DNA of 40,595 bases from Hondaea fermentalgiana (lineage: Eukaryota; Sar; Bigyra; Thraustochytrida; Thraustochytriidae): assembly GCA_014084085.1 (NCBI GenBank), contig NPFB01000022.1, forward strand, positions 374,207 to 414,801, in the 5' to 3' direction. A program made the translations under genes and the position numbers. This document shows, piece after piece, positions 37,468-40,595 of this stretch. Every line of letters begins with the position of its first letter. The stretch's first letter is position 1. The notes beneath the pieces are model-generated. The model made no database searches. It worked only from the letters and a program-made list of their open reading frames with translations, and was not told the DNA's origin.

Positions 37468-38270
37468 TATGTGCAGGGGCTTGGGAGAGAGAGAGAAAGA
37501 GGGAAGACCTGCGTGGATAGCGTGGCTGGCGGAGATGAAGTCGCAAGGTGACGAGATGAACGAAAAAGGATGACGGTCCTCGCACACACACGCTTTCCAA
37601 CGCGCACGATGTGGTGAGCAGCAACGGCCACTTACGTAGCGAGCTCTGCAGTTGGGTAGAGCTGATTGCACGCGCTCGAAAGATCGCGTCGTGGCAGCAG
37701 AGCAAAGGCGATAAAAGGGTAGATTTTGATCGAAACTGACACGTGACGTACACAAACTAAACTACGATACGACATCAGGGGGCGTTCCAGGGCCAAGGAT
37801 TCCGTCTGGGCAGCGGCGAAGCACCCGCAGACGCTGATGAGCGTCGCGCTGCGCAACAACGAGCCGCAGAAGCGCGCAAGGCACAATGGGATTCCCGTGC
37901 TGGCGTGAATAATGCCAATGCGCGGAGCACGCCGACCTCTAGTAGTACGCGGGCCCCGCAGCCCCCGCGAGAACCCTCGCGACAGGGTGAGCAGACGGCG
38001 TCTACGGCACAAGGACCCGGGGCTGCTGCAGAACGACGTGCGCAGCAGGCGGGGACCATGCCGGGCATCTCGGTTGAGAAGGCAGAAGCGATGCGACAGC
38101 GACAAATCAAGGATGATCTGCTCGGACGCATCGAACACTTTTACAAACAAGCGGGCGAGGATGTGCCTTTTGGTCTTGCAAGCTGCTCCGTGGAGCAGCT
38201 ACGCAAACACCTAGATCACGCCAAGTCACTTGCGCAAGGCGGCGGGTCCAAAGCGATGGTGCAGAATTAG
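37368..38270 (+). CDS. SVIP-like, myristoylated VIM-motif protein (two exons)
   Basis: Proposed join(37368..37466,37779..38270), 196 aa. Exon 1 begins MGSCC, a classic N-myristoylation site (Gly2) with adjacent cysteines for palmitoylation, and ends in 11 glutamines at a GTATGT donor. Reading through would hit an in-frame TAG about 50 bases into the intron. The acceptor CAG at 37776-37778 restores the frame exactly; CAG at 37788-37790 is also in phase. Exon 2 carries Arg56, Ala62, Ala63 and Arg66 in RAAQQRAAEAR, an exact R-x5-A-A-x2-R VCP/p97-interacting motif, and then a Pro/Gln/Ala linker. A helical C-terminus follows (KDDLLGRIEHFYKQ and SVEQLRKHLDHAK). SVIP of animals also combines a myristoylated N-terminus with a VIM. 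I infer recruitment of Cdc48/p97 to a membrane, for ERAD or autophagy-type work. The splice is predicted, not proven. Confidence 0.72.
37434..37466. repeat. (CAG)11 poly-Gln tract at exon end
   Basis: Eleven perfect CAG codons ending exactly at the proposed GT donor. The repeat could shift length between strains. Confidence 0.95.
37467..37778 (+). other. predicted GT-AG intron (312 bases)
   Basis: GTATGT donor after CAG, CAG acceptor, and a CTAAAC-like branch sequence near 37757. It is the only intron I can support in the window. The in-frame TAG inside makes splicing necessary for the long product. Confidence 0.65.
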
Positions 38271-38402
38271 TTCATTAAAGAGGGCGTGAGAAGAAAGCGT
38301 GGGCTCTAGGGTTTGGAAACCTTGTCCTAGTGATCCGCCTCCTCTTGCACTTCTTCGTTTTCTTTTGTTCTGTCGCAGCACGATGACGACGAGTCGAGCG
38401 AC

Positions 38403-40028
38403 CTAGCGGTGGTTCGACCAAATGACAATGTGACCGGCGCGGTTACCAGTGTAAATCTCATTGAGGTCCTCGTTGTAAAAAAGCGCAGTGACGTTTTCAA
38501 GCCCCTTGTTAAATTCGCCGAGCAGACGGGCATCCGTAGCGGCGCCCGCCTTTGGTGGCGCGATCTTGGCCACGCTCTTGCCCGAGAGAATGTCAGAGAC
38601 GTTGATGGACCCCGTGGGCGCATCGCCATTCTTGCAGTATGAAATGATGAGCTCCTGGCCCGAGGAGATGTAAATGTTGTTCGTGTTGCAGTCCGGGTGC
38701 CAGAGTACGTGGTCGTCGAATCGCGAAACGAGCTCGCCTCGAAAATCCCAGACCGCAACAGAGCGTTCCTTGAAGGTGAGAAAGCTCATCGACTCGTAAA
38801 GAAAAATAAAGGCTGTGGGCGTGAGAAAGTCCGTGCTAGGAACCTCGCGACGCTCAGAGGTACGAACGTCAATGATCTCCAGGTTCCCATCCTCCTGCTT
38901 GACGAGAAGTTTTTCGTTGAACTGTTCAATGAAGTCAATCTTGCGCTCGGGATGCAGCGCGTGCTCAAAGGATGTGAGCGTCTCCCCCGAGTCGATGGAG
39001 AGAATGCGCAGCGGAACGTGCGACCCGCATGCGGAGCGCGCGTAGATTAGCAACATGATCCCAGGTGAGATTTTGATCTCCTGGATGCCCTTGTCCTCAA
39101 TTGAATACAGTAACGAGTAGTTGACCAGATCCCAGATCTTGTAGACCTTTTCCTTGGCCGAGTACGTGAGCACTTTGCCGTTAACGTCGTCGAATTCGAC
39201 AAATCCGGGCCATCGCAGGGATTCTGTCTCAAAGAGAGGGAATCCCTTTTCCGGCTGTTGCTGCCGGATGTACTCGATTCGCGTTGAGCGGCATTTGAGG
39301 GAGCTGTAGTTATCGGTGCGGAAAACAGAGACGGTGATGAGGGAGTCGTTTGACTTGTTGTAAAAGAGGCTGCGCACGACCTCATCTGGGGCTGTGTTCA
39401 GAAAGCACACGCGCTTGCGCGTCGTGCGAGAAAACGCCGTGCAAATGCCTGTCTGTGTCAGTCCAAAGACGAGGTCATGCGCGGCGACGATCTCCACCAC
39501 TTTCGACCGTCTGCGCAAGAAGCAAAGCTTGACGTCATCCGTGCCTGGGTCATGCGCATCGAGAATACCGCATGGGCGAATGCCTTTGAAGCGCTGCTCG
39601 GAAGTACGCGCCTTGAAAGCAGTGCATCCCGCTGCGCTCAGTTCGCGCAGCTGTAGCTTGGTGGCAAGGTTCCGTTGCGCGCGGACACGTGTTCCGCGGC
39701 GCGGGCCATTAGGATGCTTATGCTGAGGTGCACTCGTGAAGGGACCTGCAGGTCGAAGGCCCGCGCGCGAACTCTTGCTGCTTGGGCTACTGGCCCGACG
39801 CTTTGCTGCAGACCCCTGGGTGTTGTCGCAGGTGTCGATCGTCTTACAGCTCGAGGAGTACGATGTTGACGACGACGACGACGACGTCGAAGCCGACGAC
39901 GCAGAACAAGGGGATGCAGGTTTTTTTCCCATACCAGCCCCGCGTTTGCGCTTCGGCACCGCCACGAACCCTGCATCCGAGAGACGCAATTGCGTCCCGG
40001 ACTCTTGGGCCCGTCGACCGCTGCTCAT
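38403..40028 (-). CDS. conserved WD40-like beta-propeller protein, function unknown
   Basis: 541 aa, from ATG 40028 (MSSGRRAQ); the open frame continues upstream but is Arg/Ala low complexity. The first ~125 residues are Ser/basic-rich. From about 150 the protein is strand-rich and strongly reminiscent of a family found in plants and protists, annotated as transducin/WD40-like. Recognisable pieces are TAPDEVVRSLFYNKSNDSLI, WPGFVEFDDVNGKVLTYSA, EIKISPGIMLLIY, KIDFIEQFNEKLLVKQE, FLTPTAFIFLYE, AVWDFRGELVSRFDDH, LWHPDCNTNNIYIS and the final NEIYTGNRAGHIVIWS. No enzyme motif is seen. The degree of conservation I recall suggests a core cellular role, probably as an interaction scaffold. It converges with the VIM-protein gene across only 132 bases. 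Confidence 0.88.
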   Translation of the reverse strand: MSSGRRAQESGTQLRLSDAGFVAVPKRKRGAGMGKKPASPCSASSASTSSSSSSTSYSSSCKTIDTCDNTQGSAAKRRASSPSSKSSRAGLRPAGPFTSAPQHKHPNGPRRGTRVRAQRNLATKLQLRELSAAGCTAFKARTSEQRFKGIRPCGILDAHDPGTDDVKLCFLRRRSKVVEIVAAHDLVFGLTQTGICTAFSRTTRKRVCFLNTAPDEVVRSLFYNKSNDSLITVSVFRTDNYSSLKCRSTRIEYIRQQQPEKGFPLFETESLRWPGFVEFDDVNGKVLTYSAKEKVYKIWDLVNYSLLYSIEDKGIQEIKISPGIMLLIYARSACGSHVPLRILSIDSGETLTSFEHALHPERKIDFIEQFNEKLLVKQEDGNLEIIDVRTSERREVPSTDFLTPTAFIFLYESMSFLTFKERSVAVWDFRGELVSRFDDHVLWHPDCNTNNIYISSGQELIISYCKNGDAPTGSINVSDILSGKSVAKIAPPKAGAATDARLLGEFNKGLENVTALFYNEDLNEIYTGNRAGHIVIWSNHR

Positions 40029-40110
40029 CTTGCCTTCCTCGACGACGCCGACCTTCACCCACCCACCCACCCACCGCCTTGCTCTCCTCGCACGCCTTCC
40101 TGAATTTCCG

Positions 40111-40145
40111 CTCTGCTCTGCTCTGCTCTGCGCTGCTCTGCTCTT
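40111..40145. repeat. CTCTG pentanucleotide microsatellite
   Basis: About seven CTCTG/CGCTG units, roughly 90 bases upstream of the WD40-like protein ATG. Confidence 0.9.
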
Positions 40146-40493
40146 CCTGCCCCGGTCCTGGTTCTGCTGTGAGTCGCGGTCGCGGGCGTGCACGCAGGCG
40201 TTACTTTTGCCTCCCTCCACGCTGCGACTTTTTCCCTCCCCCTCCTCCGCGGCGCAGAGCCGCTTTCCCCGTGGCTCTCGCCCTCGCCCGAGGCGTACGC
40301 GCTCGCGCTGCCCGAGCAGGGCGCGGTCTCGAGGAGCCCCGGCGCAGTGCAGTGCACACGCGCAGCAGGGGACGATGAGATGCCGCCGCGCGAGATCGAC
40401 CGGGGCGCGGTCTGCGCGCGGGGGCCGGGGCCTCGGGGTCTGTCTGCGCGGCGCGGGCGGAGTCGGCGGGCGCGGCGCGAGGGAGAGAGCGAC

Positions 40494-40519
40494 GGATGGA
40501 TGGATGGATGGATAGATAG
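40494..40519. repeat. GATG/GATA tetranucleotide microsatellite
   Basis: Four GGAT units followed by GATAGATA, near the window end. Confidence 0.9.
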
Positions 40520-40595
40520 GCCCCCCTCGCGCGCGCTTCCTCCGGGCTCTGGAGACGCGAGGGCGAGGGGAGCGAAGCCGCCGTCAGCGGAGATC

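Larger units (their letters stand above)
40029..40595. other. 5' flank of the WD40-like gene, no other gene
   Basis: 567 bases of low-complexity sequence to the window end, with a CTCTG run at 40111-40145 and a GATG run at 40494-40519. It must include the WD40-like gene promoter. Confidence 0.5.

Noticed and set aside
37117..37755. Minus-strand ORFs with poly-Ala/Leu/Cys runs opposite the VIM gene
   Set aside because: The runs are the reverse reading of the CAG repeat; the plus strand has the consistent exon-intron model.
39736..40515. 259-codon plus-strand ORF opposite the WD40-like protein start
   Set aside because: Overlaps the low-complexity N-terminus of a well-supported gene; Pro/Arg/Ser-rich with no motif.

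Overview
The window is a GC-rich, gene-dense, almost intron-free nuclear segment of a protist. The DUF676 lipase, K+-dependent H+-pyrophosphatase, ATP12, hybrid histidine kinase, AP2-domain protein, Dpy-30-motif protein and DH/PH protein together fit a flagellated stramenopile-type microbe. My best guess is a labyrinthulomycete/thraustochytrid, inferred from gene content only. Stops are TAA, TAG and TGA in the usual way, so the standard code applies. There is one 100-base assembly gap (19082-19181). I saw no rRNA, tRNA, CRISPR array or autonomous transposon.

Layout. 0-10 kb: a DUF676/ROG1-like lipase (+), a coiled-coil protein possibly related to augmin HAUS4 (-), a coiled-coil protein ending in a PX domain (+), and a Dpy-30-motif, probably ciliary, protein (-). 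10-22 kb: a soluble PAS hybrid histidine kinase (-), an unusual AP2 + DEDDh exonuclease + KH fusion (+), a weak candidate small membrane protein, and the vacuolar-type H+-pyrophosphatase (+). 22-32 kb: an orphan SAPS-like N-terminal exon, ATP12 (-), an unknown coiled-coil protein (+), a degenerate nuclease-kinase protein (-), a glutaredoxin-like protein with a CaaX tail (-), and a MIT-like/Tudor-like/DH/PH/WW protein (+). 32-37 kb: three tandem paralogues of an EGF-like plus seven-transmembrane protein (-). 37-40 kb: a two-exon, probably myristoylated protein with an exact p97/Cdc48 VIM motif (+), and a conserved WD40-like protein of unknown function (-).

Genes alternate strand and do not form operons. 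Most spaces are short divergent or convergent intergenic regions rich in microsatellites (AAGC, CCAT, CGG, CAG, CTCGA, CACGTG). The best candidates for undescribed biology are the AP2-exonuclease-KH fusion, the EGF-7TM array whose ectodomain is far better conserved than its membrane part, the SVIP-like VIM protein with a perfect 12-bp hairpin in its leader, and the CaaX-tailed glutaredoxin-like protein. Several listed ORFs begin at TTG or GTG; for those I moved the start to the first ATG.
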